Below are positions 11,076-21,763 of a stretch of 64,000 nt of DNA, piece by piece (position 1 is the first letter of the stretch; every line of letters begins with the position of its first letter). The stretch is from Nitrososphaeraceae archaeon (GTDB lineage: Archaea > Thermoproteota > Nitrososphaeria > Nitrososphaerales > Nitrososphaeraceae). The stretch is taken from assembly GCA_031316115.1 (NCBI GenBank), contig JALDRC010000007.1, forward strand, positions 98,182 through 162,181, read 5' to 3'. Position numbers and translations under genes: made by a program. The notes beneath the pieces were generated by a model, which saw nothing but the letters and a program-made list of their open reading frames with translations, was not told the origin of the DNA and did not search any database.

Positions 11076-12273
11076 CAAATAATGGATCATCTTTTAGGGA
11101 TTCTTTAAGCGTATTGATAGGAATAGTTATTCGTATTTTTTGAGAACGACCATATCTTCCTTGATTAACAATATTACTACTAACTAATCCAAGTTGGTCT
11201 AGTTCGCTGATGATTTGAGTTATGCGACGTTGAGTAAGGGGTTCATTATCTATACTTTTACAATATTTTGAATAAATTTCATATACTTCACCAGTATTTC
11301 CGTTTTTTGATTTGGTGATTGCAAGTAATACTATCTTTGTATGAGTTGTAGAATTTTTTACTATTTCAAAATTAGTATCTTTCTCTATTTTATTTTGAGC
11401 TAATCTAATAAATTTTTCATCAATTTGAGAAACTTTGTCCCGTTCTGCTATTTCAGAGGCTACTCTAAGTAAATCTATTGCCTTTCTAGCATCTCCATTA
11501 TCTTTTCCAGCAATAGCCGCACAAAGATTTATAGCTCCATCTGTTACAACATTTTCACAAAATGCTAATTTAACTCTCTCTTTCAATATTTTTTGAAGTT
11601 GAATAATTTTGTATGGATTAAATACAATTTCTTCTTCACTTAAACTACTTCTGACACGAGGATCTAATTTATCTTTAAAAGTAAGACTATTTGAAACTCC
11701 AATTAATGTGATGAACCCTGAGTCTAGAAATTGTTCATTTGCTCTAGTAAAATTATAGAGAATATCATCACCATTTTTATCAACTAAGGAATCAATTTCG
11801 TCGATAATAAAAATGACATGTAACTTTCTTTTTTTAATAAAATCTAAGATCCTATTAGTAGCCTCTCCTAATGATAATCCAGTAAAATAGACTTGATTTC
11901 TAGTTTCAAGCTTATTGATAGACATTTCTTCTGCAATTTCATAAAGTACTTTATAGGCAGTATTAGCTAGTTTTGCATTAACAAATGTAACAGTTATTTC
12001 TATTCCTAGCGATGCAGATTTCTCTTTAAATTTCTTTATAACATTCTTAACAACTGCTGTCTTTCCTGTACCTGGTTTTCCAAATAATAATAAATTTGAT
12101 GGTCTGGATCCCTTTAATGCTACTGATAATGTTTGAGCTATAGTTGTAGTTTCTTCTTCACGAAAAAACAGTTTGTCTGGGACATAGTCTATAGTTAACA
12201 TTTTACGATTTTTTATTAATTGAATTCCTTTTACAGCATTATCAAAGATATTATTAAGTAGATCATCACTCAA
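11050..12273 (-). CDS. cdc6: Orc1/Cdc6 replication initiator
   Basis: 407 aa; Walker A LLLFGKPGTGKTAVVKNV, Walker B VIFIIDEIDSLV, C-terminal winged helix. Confidence 0.95.
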   Translation of the reverse strand: MSDDLLNNIFDNAVKGIQLIKNRKMLTIDYVPDKLFFREEETTTIAQTLSVALKGSRPSNLLLFGKPGTGKTAVVKNVIKKFKEKSASLGIEITVTFVNAKLANTAYKVLYEIAEEMSINKLETRNQVYFTGLSLGEATNRILDFIKKRKLHVIFIIDEIDSLVDKNGDDILYNFTRANEQFLDSGFITLIGVSNSLTFKDKLDPRVRSSLSEEEIVFNPYKIIQLQKILKERVKLAFCENVVTDGAINLCAAIAGKDNGDARKAIDLLRVASEIAERDKVSQIDEKFIRLAQNKIEKDTNFEIVKNSTTHTKIVLLAITKSKNGNTGEVYEIYSKYCKSIDNEPLTQRRITQIISELDQLGLVSSNIVNQGRYGRSQKIRITIPINTLKESLKDDPLFVTLINILD

Positions 12274-12554
12274 GATATTTTTATTTCACTATCTGAAATA
12301 TAAGCCACACCCCTGTTTTTCTTTTCCAAATTTAAATTTATTTTAACTTGTTAATAGTTTAATTAACAAGTTATTAACAATAAATTTAAACAGCTAAATC
12401 AAATAATGCTGACAAAATAAGTAAATATTAAATTTATTTTTAATTTCATTTTTATTAGTTTTTTATTTTTTTATTCGAATAGAAATAAAGGGGGAGAGGA
12501 AAACCTAATTAAATTAACTTGTTGATAACACAATTAACATCTATTATAATATTG

Positions 12555-12592
12555 TAGTTAAATAGATATTTTCTACCCCTGTATTTCCACTG
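12555..12592 (-). repeat. ORB-containing 38-bp direct repeat, copy 1
   Basis: tagttaaatagatattttctacccctgtatttccactg; reverse complement CAGTGGAAATACAGGGGTAGAAA matches the archaeal ORB core. Confidence 0.85.
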
Positions 12593-12614
12593 AAGGATTG
12601 AAATCCTGTTAATT

Positions 12615-12652
12615 TAGTTAAATAGATATTTTCTACCCCTGTATTTCCACTG
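12615..12652 (-). repeat. ORB-containing 38-bp direct repeat, copy 2
   Basis: Identical to copy 1, offset exactly 60 bp; extends to TCCAGTGGAAATACAGGGGT on the minus strand. Confidence 0.85.
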
Positions 12653-12821
12653 GAGATAGAAAATTGCCTAATTTCTCGTGGAAATATATTAACATATGAT
12701 TAACTCAGTATACAATCTAACTCATTTTTATAAAGAAAATAAAAATATCTAATTTTGTTAACTTGTGAACATTTACTTGTTACAACTACATATACGAAAT
12801 GTATTTAACTAATTTGAAAAT

Positions 12822-13430
12822 TTAGTCAAATTTACTGTTATTGTTATTATTTTCTCTATTTTGACTAAGATAATTTTTTCCCAATTCTGTTATTTTATAC
12901 TTAAAAGGTTTATTCGTATTATCTCTTTCAACAAAATTATCTTCATATAGCTTTTTCAATAATCTAGCAGTATGTTCTCTAGTTTTTCCTATCGCATTTT
13001 TTATATCAGTTGATGTTCTTGGTTCTGTAAGAAGATTTAGAATGAATGGTATAGTATCTAATTGATTGTGATATTTATTCACAGAATTAGATGTAGTGAT
13101 ATTTTGTGATATCATGTGATTGGATATATTATTATCTCTGTTCTTAATTTCATTTACCTTATTTTTTGAATATTGTGGATAATTCTTTAATTGTGATTCT
13201 ATTATTTCTAATTTTGAATAGATATCATTCATTTTAGCATCAATATAATCAATTTGACTCTGTTTTCTAGATTCTAATGCCTCTAATATATCATAGTAAG
13301 AATTCTCAGATGAAGATTTGTCAGCATTAGTCATTTCATTTTTTTTTGGTTTTTTAGATAAAATGAATAGAAGAACTCCAATCAAAAAAAAAATTACTAT
13401 CAATACGATATGCCACAAAACTATTTCCAA
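12822..13430 (-). CDS. Membrane-anchored winged-helix protein
   Basis: 202 aa; N-terminal TM helix, C-terminal FILNLLTEPRTSTDIKNAIGKTREHTARLLKKLYEDNFVERD wHTH. Confidence 0.7.
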   Translation of the reverse strand: MEIVLWHIVLIVIFFLIGVLLFILSKKPKKNEMTNADKSSSENSYYDILEALESRKQSQIDYIDAKMNDIYSKLEIIESQLKNYPQYSKNKVNEIKNRDNNISNHMISQNITTSNSVNKYHNQLDTIPFILNLLTEPRTSTDIKNAIGKTREHTARLLKKLYEDNFVERDNTNKPFKYKITELGKNYLSQNRENNNNNSKFD

Positions 13431-13490
13431 GTATTATCACATATATCACACAAATATATAATATTAACGTGATTTGTAATTATATACTCT

Positions 13491-13871
13491 TTAGATATTC
13501 AAAGTTTTTTTGATTATTTTATCAATCACATTAATCACATCTTGAGGAAGCGGATCATCGATGTGATTATTACCTTCTTGTGACAATGAGTATAGTTTTT
13601 CAACAATCGATTCAATTATTCCAAAAGTTTTGTCATCTATTATTTTTAATATCTTAAAAAGTAAGATTGTATATAACAGTGAATAAATCTTATTTCTACA
13701 CTGCTTAACTTGACGATAATATGCTCCAGAACTAATGCTTTCGTCAATTTTAACTCCATTAAGTTTATTATAAATTATTGAAATTTGTTTCCGTGTAAAT
13801 AAAGATTTTTCAATTATATCATCAAAAATAAATAAATCTTTCTTTTCTTGTTCTTTGTCATTACTATACAT
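13491..13871 (-). CDS. Conserved-looking hypothetical protein
   Basis: 126 aa intact ORF, helical, between origin region and GGGP synthase. Confidence 0.6.
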   Translation of the reverse strand: MYSNDKEQEKKDLFIFDDIIEKSLFTRKQISIIYNKLNGVKIDESISSGAYYRQVKQCRNKIYSLLYTILLFKILKIIDDKTFGIIESIVEKLYSLSQEGNNHIDDPLPQDVINVIDKIIKKTLNI

Positions 13872-13994
13872 AATTGTATAGTGGAGAAATGAGTTATTAA
13901 ATCATTATCTAGTTAATCTTTTTTTGTATAGAAACAGAGTTTAAACCGAAAATATAATTTAGGTTAGCTAACACAAACAAATGAGCTTATTATA

Positions 13995-14735
13995 GTGTTA
14001 AATAAAGTAGAAAAGTATATCCTTAGCGAAATAGAAAAAAAAGGTACACTTTGTTTCCCATTGATCGATTCTGAAAATACATTAGATTCAATATCAATAG
14101 CTAGGAAAGCTGAAAATTTAGGAGCTTCAGGAATCTTAGTTGGAGGTTCATCAATTCACAATCAAATAGAACTTTCTGAAATGATATCACAAATCAAATC
14201 AAATATTAAAATTCCTGTGATTTTATTTCCTGGTAACATCACAGGAATCTCACCTAATGCTGATGCAATATTATTTATGTCACTTTTAAATTCTGAAAAT
14301 CCTTATTTTATTACCGGGGCCCAAGCATTAGGTGCAATGGGTATTAAAAAAGCTGGATTAGAACCTTTACCTACAGGTTATTTGATTATAGGAGAAGGAA
14401 CTACTGCATGGTATGTGGGATATGCTAGAGGAATCCCATTTAATAAATTGAATCTGGCTGTGATGTATTCATTAGCAGCACAATATATGGGAATGAGATT
14501 TTTATATCTTGAAGCAGGATCAGGAGCAAACCAAAATGTTTCCCCGGAAATGGTATCTGCAGTTAAAAAATATTATGAAGGAGTATTGATAGTTGGTGGA
14601 GGAATTCGTAATGCAGAACTTGCTAAAAAACTTTCAAATGCTGGAGCCAATATAATTGTAGTTGGAACTATGATTGAAAATGACGATAAATGGGAAGAAA
14701 AATTAAGTGAAATTATAAATTCAATAAAGAAATGA
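13995..14735 (+). CDS. Geranylgeranylglyceryl phosphate synthase
   Basis: GILVGGSS, FPGNITGISPNADAILFMSLLNS, LEPLPTGYLIIGEGTTAWYVG, YLEAGSGANQNVSPEMV, VGGGIRNAELA. Confidence 0.92.
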   Translation: MLNKVEKYILSEIEKKGTLCFPLIDSENTLDSISIARKAENLGASGILVGGSSIHNQIELSEMISQIKSNIKIPVILFPGNITGISPNADAILFMSLLNSENPYFITGAQALGAMGIKKAGLEPLPTGYLIIGEGTTAWYVGYARGIPFNKLNLAVMYSLAAQYMGMRFLYLEAGSGANQNVSPEMVSAVKKYYEGVLIVGGGIRNAELAKKLSNAGANIIVVGTMIENDDKWEEKLSEIINSIKK

Positions 14736-17700
14736 AAAATTTCTTTTCGATTTTAGATGAAAATTCAATTAAGGAACTAAAAAAATTAAAAAGACCATTA
14801 TCCTATGAAAAGTATCATACTACAATATTAGCATCGGTATATGAAATCTATGAAAGAATATTAGAAGCACGTAGCAAAGGATTGGATGTATCAAACTATA
14901 TTGAATCACAGATCGTTTATGATTTAGCAGATCGAGTTGCTAAAATGCACAATATAGATATTACTGAACGATTACGAATACTACTATCACAAACAACTAA
15001 GGAAAAAGCTGCTTTAAAAATTTCTGAAGAAATTGCATTAGGAGAATACAGTAATGATGATCTCGAAGTCAGACTAGATAATGCTGTAAGAGTAAGTCTA
15101 GCAATAGTGACTGAAGGTGTAACTGTAGCACCATTACAGGGTATTGCTGATGTTAAGATTAAGCTTAATGCTAATGGAACTCAATATCTTTCAGTATCAT
15201 TTGCAGGGCCCATTAGATCAGCTGGTGGTACAGAAGCAGCATTGACAATGCTAATAGCTGATCATGTTAGAAAGGCAGTCGGATTAGAAAAATATCAAGC
15301 AAATTCTTTTGATGATGAAACAGGAAGATTTGTAGAAGAGCTGCGTATATATGAACGAGAAGTAGGAAACTTCCAATTTAAAATTTTAGATGAAGATGTC
15401 ATTACATGTATCAGTAATTTACCTGTTGAATTAGATGGAGTAGATACTGATCCAGTAGAGGTAATAGGTCATCGAGGAATGAAAAGAATTGAGACTGATA
15501 GAGTTAGGGGAGGAGCCCTTAGAGTAATGAATGATGGACTGATAGGAAGAAGCAGAAAATTATTGAAAATAATAGAAAATTTAAATTTGGATGGTTGGGA
15601 TTGGCTAAAAAAGTTAAAGGGAGCTATACAAACTGAGACTAGTACAGAAGATGATACTGTTATTCACAGAATGTCAGAAGTAATAACTGGAAGACCAGTT
15701 TTGTCAATGTCAAATAGAATTGGAGCTTTTAGGTTAAGGTATGGACGCTGTTATAATACCGGCTTTTCAACAATTGGTGTTCACTCTGTTATTCCAATTC
15801 TTTTAAATTATGCCATAGTAGTTGGAACTCAGCTTAAAATTGATACACCTGGAAAAGCATCCACTGTAGCACTTGTGGATTCAATAGAACCTCCATTAGT
15901 TAAACTAGATGATGGAACAGTAACCTATGTTTCAAGTGTAGAGGAAGCTTTAAAAATACAACAAAAAGTTGAAAAAATTTTATATTTAGGTGATATTTTG
16001 ATTAGTTATGGTGACTTTTTAGAAAATAATGCAAAATTACTTCCTTCTTCTTATGTAGAAGAGTTGTGGTCATTAGATTTAAAAGGCAAATTGAATCAAA
16101 CGGTAGATGAAAAAGATAATCAGATTTATAATAAGAATATGCCTTCAAAACAAAGATTAATCGATCTAGTACATAATCCTCTTACTGAAATTCCTACATT
16201 GGAAGAGGCATTTGAAATTAGTAAAAATTGGAATATTCCTCTTCATCCAAAATATTCATTTTATTGGGAATCAATATCAATAGATGATCTAATTCTTCTA
16301 CAAGAGAAACTTTTCAAACAATTTCATTTATTTTCTTATCAACAAATTCAGAACTTGGAATCAATTCAACTTCCTTATCAAGACAATTTAAAGAATATAC
16401 TAGAACGTTTAGGAGTTATTCATTATCTGAAAAATGAACCAGAATCAATAGTAATAAATGAATCAAATCAGGTAAAATCTCTATACATGTTGTTAGGTCA
16501 TACTTCAAAAGTAAACATGGAAGAATTAGATACTACAAAAATGGCTACTTATGATTATGTAACTAAAATGTCCGGAATCATAATAAAATCAAAATTTGCC
16601 TCATCTATTGCAGCGAGAGTAGGACGACCAGAAAAGGCAGCAGAAAGAAAAATGAAACCACCTGTACATGTTTTATTTCCAATAGGAGATAAAGGAGGAG
16701 CTACCAGAGATCTTATTAAAGCATCTAATCAAGAAATTCTTTATACTGAAATAGCTAATAGATATTGTAATTTATGTAATATACCTTCAATAGGAGTACG
16801 ATGCAGAATTTGTTCCTCGGAAACATCTATTAAAATTATCTGTAAAATATGTAGAGAAACTATATCTGTATTGTCTTCTAATAATAATAAAAATATTACT
16901 AAATGTAATAGATGTAGGAAAGAAGGCCGGACATATTCTCCAATAAAATATCCTCTGAAAAAATTTTTAAGGGAAGCTGAAAAAAATTTAGACATAAAAG
17001 CTAAAGAACCTTTAAAAGGTGTAAAATTTTTAATGGGTAAAAATAGATCAGCCGAACCAATTGAAAAGGGAATTCTAAGACAAGCATTTGGTCTATATAC
17101 ATTTAAAGATGGAACCATACGATATGATGCAACAAACGAACCTTTAACACATTTTAAACCTAAATGGATAATGACTGATATAGAAAAGTTAAAGGAATTA
17201 GGATACATTTCAGACTATCTTGGAAACGATCTCACCAATAATGATCAATTAATTGAGATATATATTCAAGATGTAATTATCCCCTTGGAAACAGCAGAAC
17301 ATTTACTGAAAGTATCTAAATACATAGATGATGAGCTAGTAAAACTGTATAAACTCGAACCATTTTATAATTCAACTACGATAAATGATTTAATAGGACA
17401 TATTATAGTCGGATTAGCGCCACATACTTCTGTAGGTATCATTGGTAGAATTATTGGATATACCAATTCACAAGTATGTCTAGGTTCACCTATCTGGCAT
17501 TCTGCAAAACGTAGAGATTGTGATGGTGATGCAGATTCAATTATGCTCCTTATGGATGTATTTTTGAACTTTTCTAAAGAATTTCTACCTGATAAAATAG
17601 GAGGATTGATGGATGCTCCATTATTACTCCAACCAATAGTTTTACCTCATGAAGTACAAAGACAAGCACTGAATATTGATGTAGTGTCAAATTATCCACT

Positions 17701-18283
17701 ACAATTGTATGAATGTTCTTTTAAAAAAAATAAAGCTGAAAAACTAGTAAATGAAATAGAAATTGTAAAGAATAGGATTGATTCAGATTTACAATTTTAC
17801 AATTACTCTTTTACTCATCATACTAATTCTTTAACTACCAATGTACAGCGTAGTTCTTATTCTAGATTAACTACAATGAATGAAAAATTAGAGATGCAAA
17901 TTTCTACAGCTAAACTAATTAATGCAGTAGATCCTAGTGAAGTAGCATCAATGGTTTTAACGACTCATATAATACCAGATATTATGGGAAATATGAGATC
18001 CTATTCATCACAATCTTTTAGATGTACTAATTGTGGTGAAAAATATAGAAGAATTACATTAATGGGTAAATGTCTTGTTTGTGGTAATTATTTAATTCAA
18101 ACTGTGACAAGAAATTCGGTTGAAAAATATGTACATATAGCATTAGATATAAATGAAAGATTTAAAATAAGTGATTATCTTTCAAGTAGAATAGAATCAC
18201 TCGTTATGGAACTAGGATATGTTTTTAAAGAAAAAGAAATAGTTAAAAACCCTCAGTCTTCAATATTTGATTTTGTTGAATAA
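14732..18283 (+). CDS. polC: DNA polymerase II (PolD) large subunit DP2
   Basis: 1183 aa; GGTEAALTMLIADHVRKAVGL, EVIGHRGMKRIETDRVRGGALRVMNDG, HSAKRRDCDGDADSIMLLMD, zinc ribbons; no obvious intein. Confidence 0.95.
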   Translation: MKNFFSILDENSIKELKKLKRPLSYEKYHTTILASVYEIYERILEARSKGLDVSNYIESQIVYDLADRVAKMHNIDITERLRILLSQTTKEKAALKISEEIALGEYSNDDLEVRLDNAVRVSLAIVTEGVTVAPLQGIADVKIKLNANGTQYLSVSFAGPIRSAGGTEAALTMLIADHVRKAVGLEKYQANSFDDETGRFVEELRIYEREVGNFQFKILDEDVITCISNLPVELDGVDTDPVEVIGHRGMKRIETDRVRGGALRVMNDGLIGRSRKLLKIIENLNLDGWDWLKKLKGAIQTETSTEDDTVIHRMSEVITGRPVLSMSNRIGAFRLRYGRCYNTGFSTIGVHSVIPILLNYAIVVGTQLKIDTPGKASTVALVDSIEPPLVKLDDGTVTYVSSVEEALKIQQKVEKILYLGDILISYGDFLENNAKLLPSSYVEELWSLDLKGKLNQTVDEKDNQIYNKNMPSKQRLIDLVHNPLTEIPTLEEAFEISKNWNIPLHPKYSFYWESISIDDLILLQEKLFKQFHLFSYQQIQNLESIQLPYQDNLKNILERLGVIHYLKNEPESIVINESNQVKSLYMLLGHTSKVNMEELDTTKMATYDYVTKMSGIIIKSKFASSIAARVGRPEKAAERKMKPPVHVLFPIGDKGGATRDLIKASNQEILYTEIANRYCNLCNIPSIGVRCRICSSETSIKIICKICRETISVLSSNNNKNITKCNRCRKEGRTYSPIKYPLKKFLREAEKNLDIKAKEPLKGVKFLMGKNRSAEPIEKGILRQAFGLYTFKDGTIRYDATNEPLTHFKPKWIMTDIEKLKELGYISDYLGNDLTNNDQLIEIYIQDVIIPLETAEHLLKVSKYIDDELVKLYKLEPFYNSTTINDLIGHIIVGLAPHTSVGIIGRIIGYTNSQVCLGSPIWHSAKRRDCDGDADSIMLLMDVFLNFSKEFLPDKIGGLMDAPLLLQPIVLPHEVQRQALNIDVVSNYPLQLYECSFKKNKAEKLVNEIEIVKNRIDSDLQFYNYSFTHHTNSLTTNVQRSSYSRLTTMNEKLEMQISTAKLINAVDPSEVASMVLTTHIIPDIMGNMRSYSSQSFRCTNCGEKYRRITLMGKCLVCGNYLIQTVTRNSVEKYVHIALDINERFKISDYLSSRIESLVMELGYVFKEKEIVKNPQSSIFDFVE

Positions 18284-18441
18284 AAATTCTATAGGTTTTC
18301 TATTATATTAATAAAAGGAATTAAACATAGGGAGATTAGATAATTATAGATATCATTTGTATCAAGCTTGAAACAAGTTGTTAGCTTACCTTAATTCCTA
18401 TCCTGATTTTTCTCCTTAAACAATAATTTCTAGTTAATTTA

Positions 18442-19764
18442 TTAATCAATTTTAACTAAACTTATGTATTTGTAGGCATCAAGTTGTCCATCAAAAGCAT
18501 AATGTAATTTTTGATATTGTTTTTTAAATTCAGTAACATCTTTTTTTACTTTTTTGGTATCTTCCCCATCAATGACAACTCTTTTTATCAAATTTGCAAT
18601 TTCTATCATTTCACTTTCTTTCATACCAAGCCTAGTTACTTCGTTTGCACCTATTCTAACTCCACTTGGATGCATATAATTTCTTCCTGCCTTGATATCT
18701 CCAGGTAGTAACTGTCTATTCAAAATGATATTTGATGCTTCTAACTCCTTTTCTATTGTTCCTCCATCGCCATATTTTGAAACATCAACAGCAATTTGAT
18801 GTGATTGTGTATATCCTCTCTTCTCTCCTAAGGCAGTAAAGCCATAGTCAACAAGGCTTTCAGCCAATTTTTTGGCATTTTTTATGAGTTGTTTTGCATA
18901 TTCTTCCCCAAATTCCAATACTTCTGCTAATGCTACAGCCTTTCCTGCAACATGATGTAAATGATGACTGCTAGTATTACCTGGAAATATAGATTTTTTT
19001 ATAATTTCAGCATGTTTCTGTAAAGATACTATGATGCCTCCCTGTGGTCCCCATAAAGTCTTATGGGAACTCATTGTCATAGTATCTACCCCTTCTCTTA
19101 ATGGATCTTGAAATTGACCACCAGCTATAAGTCCAGCTACATGCGCTGCATCATAATTTATATGTATATTATGTTCATGCATAAAATCAGATAACTCTTT
19201 AACTGGATGAGGAAAAAGAAATAGACTACCTCCAAACATAGCCATTTTTGGACTTTTACCATCAACACCCATATCTAGAATTTTCTTCTTAGTAGCATCT
19301 ACGTCGATAGTCATATCATCTTTCAAAAAGGGGAAATGTTCAATTTTTAATCCACATACATGGCCAGCAGTACCATAATGTTCTTTTTTTCCATGAGAAA
19401 TATGTCCACCATTAGGAATTGAAGATGCTAACATGTAATCTCCAGGATTCGTAAACCCAGAATAAATAGCAAGATTAGCTACAACTCCTGAAGTAGCCCT
19501 ACAATCTGCAAATTCTGCATTAAAGACTTTTTTTGCTAGATCATTACAAATGATTTCTACTTCATCTATGTAAATACAACCAGCATATACTCTTTCTCCT
19601 GGCCATCCTTCTGCATACCTATTTCCAAAGTCAGATATTATTGCTTCTCTTACAGCAGTACTGGGAATATTCTCACTAGCAATTAATGGAATAGAATCAT
19701 TAAACCAATTATGATGTTCTTTCATTAACTCAAAGATCTTTTGATAGGATTTCTTTGCACTCAT
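18442..19764 (-). CDS. glyA: Serine hydroxymethyltransferase
   Basis: 440 aa; SLPLIASENIPS-like, NRYAEGWPGERVYAGC, TMSSHKTLWGPQGGIIVS. Confidence 0.94.
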   Translation of the reverse strand: MSAKKSYQKIFELMKEHHNWFNDSIPLIASENIPSTAVREAIISDFGNRYAEGWPGERVYAGCIYIDEVEIICNDLAKKVFNAEFADCRATSGVVANLAIYSGFTNPGDYMLASSIPNGGHISHGKKEHYGTAGHVCGLKIEHFPFLKDDMTIDVDATKKKILDMGVDGKSPKMAMFGGSLFLFPHPVKELSDFMHEHNIHINYDAAHVAGLIAGGQFQDPLREGVDTMTMSSHKTLWGPQGGIIVSLQKHAEIIKKSIFPGNTSSHHLHHVAGKAVALAEVLEFGEEYAKQLIKNAKKLAESLVDYGFTALGEKRGYTQSHQIAVDVSKYGDGGTIEKELEASNIILNRQLLPGDIKAGRNYMHPSGVRIGANEVTRLGMKESEMIEIANLIKRVVIDGEDTKKVKKDVTEFKKQYQKLHYAFDGQLDAYKYISLVKID

Positions 19765-20342
19765 GATTATTATTAATTGGATTTATTTTCCCAATTTAAA
19801 ATATTGTTTTGTAGATGATCAAATCATAAAATTTTAAGCCATATAAAATTCCTGATCTATGATGTTTTTGTAGCTTCTTTTTATGATATATCGCTTTAAG
19901 GTAATTAGTAACTCAATTAGTTCGAAATTAAATCAGAAATAAACAAAAATATCCCTATAAACTAATTCATATAAAAAATATTTTATTTTTACGGATTGAA
20001 CATTCCCAATTTTTAAAAAGCCATTAGTTAATACATTTATAAATTTTTAGTATTATTATATTCTATTATCTAGAAAAAGTTGAAAAAACATGTATTTATA
20101 TTAATTATACAATTAAGAGGTATTGGATACAATTAAGCAATAATAATATATCCAAATTGATTTTTCAAAATATTAAAACTATAATTTGAAATATGCTAAT
20201 TATCATCTACCTATATTTGAGATTTACTTCTATATAATTAAAATCATCTTTGTTATTGCTGTAAAGAATGTAACTTACAGTTATACTCTTTATTTTGTAA
20301 AAAGTATTGGAGAAAAAGAAGCTAACCTAAGCTTTTGAACCT

Positions 20343-20372
20343 TATTTTATTTTATTTTATTTTATTTTTTAA
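20343..20372. repeat. Pentanucleotide simple repeat (TTTTA)n
   Basis: tattttattttattttattttattttttaa; a similar run occurs at about 8014-8035. Confidence 0.8.
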
Positions 20373-20842
20373 TAATAAAGTGATAAAATAACTAAATATT
20401 CGATCAACATTATTTGTGAATTCTATTGATATTATATTTTATAAAATAGAGTTGATTGATAATATCATTAATAATTTAACTTATACGAAACTTTATTAAA
20501 TAATTATCCAAATTTTATTATTTTCATCTAAAAAATTATATGTATTCAATAAAATTTTTTATAATATTTATTAATTATCCTCTTTTTAGGTCAAATATAT
20601 TCAATCAATATAATACTGTCACATATTTCAGCAATATCTTTTTAATTATATTAAAATTAAATAATATTATTTAAAAGAATAATATATTATATTCTAAGTT
20701 AATACACTAAAACAAACTAAAATAATTATGAAAAAAATGAAATTATTAATGATATTTTGTCTAAACTAAAAATTTCATAAAGATTTTAAAAAGCTATTAA
20801 TATCGATTCATTAAAGTCAATCTAAGCACTTACGGTGTGAAA

Positions 20843-20917
20843 GGAGGGGTTGTCTAGACTGGTTAGGATACCTGCCTTACACGCAGGTGGTCATGGGTTC
20901 GAATCCCATCCCCTCCA
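20843..20917 (+). tRNA. tRNA-Val (anticodon TAC)
   Basis: GGAGGGG/CCCCTCC acceptor, anticodon arm cctgc-cttacac-gcagg, T-arm atggg-ttcgaat-cccat. Confidence 0.92.
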
Positions 20918-21103
20918 TAGAAACCTCGGTCCGTGTCAAGACCAAAAATATCGAGAGAGTTAAAAACTCCCAAGAACTGGTAATAAGTACAAAGAAAAGC
21001 ATATACGAAATAAGATATCTACACTAGAAAAACAAAACCAGAACATTGGATTCTACGAATCCATATATAGCTAAATGACAATGAATCAGACAAAAAAGAT
21101 ATC

Positions 21104-21313
21104 TTGAAATTTGTCAATCATTTACAAGAAAAAGATAAGAGTATACTATGGATTGTTAGATGTATTACAGCTCTATTACAGAGAAGAGATCTAGGAAAAT
21201 CATTTTCTAAAGTCACAAAAAATGATATCAAGAAATTGTTTGAGTGGATGAATGAAAAAGAGTACAAGGCTTTGACACATGAAAAATACAGAGTATATAG
21301 CTGTCCACATTAA
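21104..21313 (+). pseudogene. N-terminal fragment of a tyrosine recombinase/integrase (SAM-like core-binding domain)
   Basis: 69 aa ...SILWIVRCITALLQRRDLGKSFSKVTKNDIKKLFEWMNEKEYKALTHEKYR; catalytic domain absent; lies just 3' of tRNA-Val. Confidence 0.65.
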
Positions 21314-21403
21314 AATTAAATACTTTACAATTCTATAGTGATGGATTAGTGCAACTCACATAAATATGAGGTTTTTGAAAGCTATTTTATGAACGATATT
21401 TAA

Positions 21404-21763
21404 GTTTCTGTAGATATAAACAAAAAAGAAAATAAAGATAGATATAAAAATATACATTTTACTGTTCGCATCTCACCTGAAGAGTATAACTATTTTAATA
21501 ATATGATTAGTATACTCTATAATCTTAAAGTAAATGGAAGACCTATGTTAAAAAGTATGAGTTTATCTAGTTTTTGTAAAATGGCATTATATTATTTTTG
21601 TAATAATTACAGAGATAACGTTTTTTCCAATAATGCTGTAAACAAAATTGATATTGATGATACTGATACTTTTGAAAAATTTCTTGCTTTCCGGGTCAAG
21701 TATACAAATTATCCCCTTGATAAACAAATTGAAGACTTGAAAAAAGACGGATATCTTCAATAA
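21404..21763 (+). pseudogene. Small RHH/CopG-like ORF, probably 5'-truncated element remnant
   Basis: Open frame extends upstream of the annotated ATG at 21503 (KNIHFTVRISPEEYNYFNNMISILYNL...SSFCKMALYYFCNNY) but no clear start codon. Confidence 0.4.

Larger units (their letters stand above)
12274..12821. promoter_or_regulatory. oriC: Probable chromosomal replication origin (oriC) adjacent to cdc6
   Basis: AT-rich intergenic region with ORB-like elements, a perfect 11-bp-arm palindrome and recurrent AACTTGTTAA motifs; flanked by cdc6, DP1 and DP2. Confidence 0.8.

Noticed and set aside
12555-12652. The two 38-bp repeats as a minimal CRISPR array
   Set aside because: Only two repeats, a 22-bp spacer, no cas genes; the ORB match beside cdc6 explains them better.
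16741-17208. 155-aa minus-strand ORF inside PolD DP2
   Set aside because: Antisense to a strongly supported gene; no recognisable domain.
14732-18283. Possible intein in PolD DP2
   Set aside because: Length and motif spacing fit an intein-free DP2; no splicing-block motifs were noticed.
19765-20842. 1.1-kb AT-rich gene desert as a second origin or ncRNA locus
   Set aside because: Only simple repeats and low-complexity AT sequence seen; no ORB box or stable hairpin found by eye.
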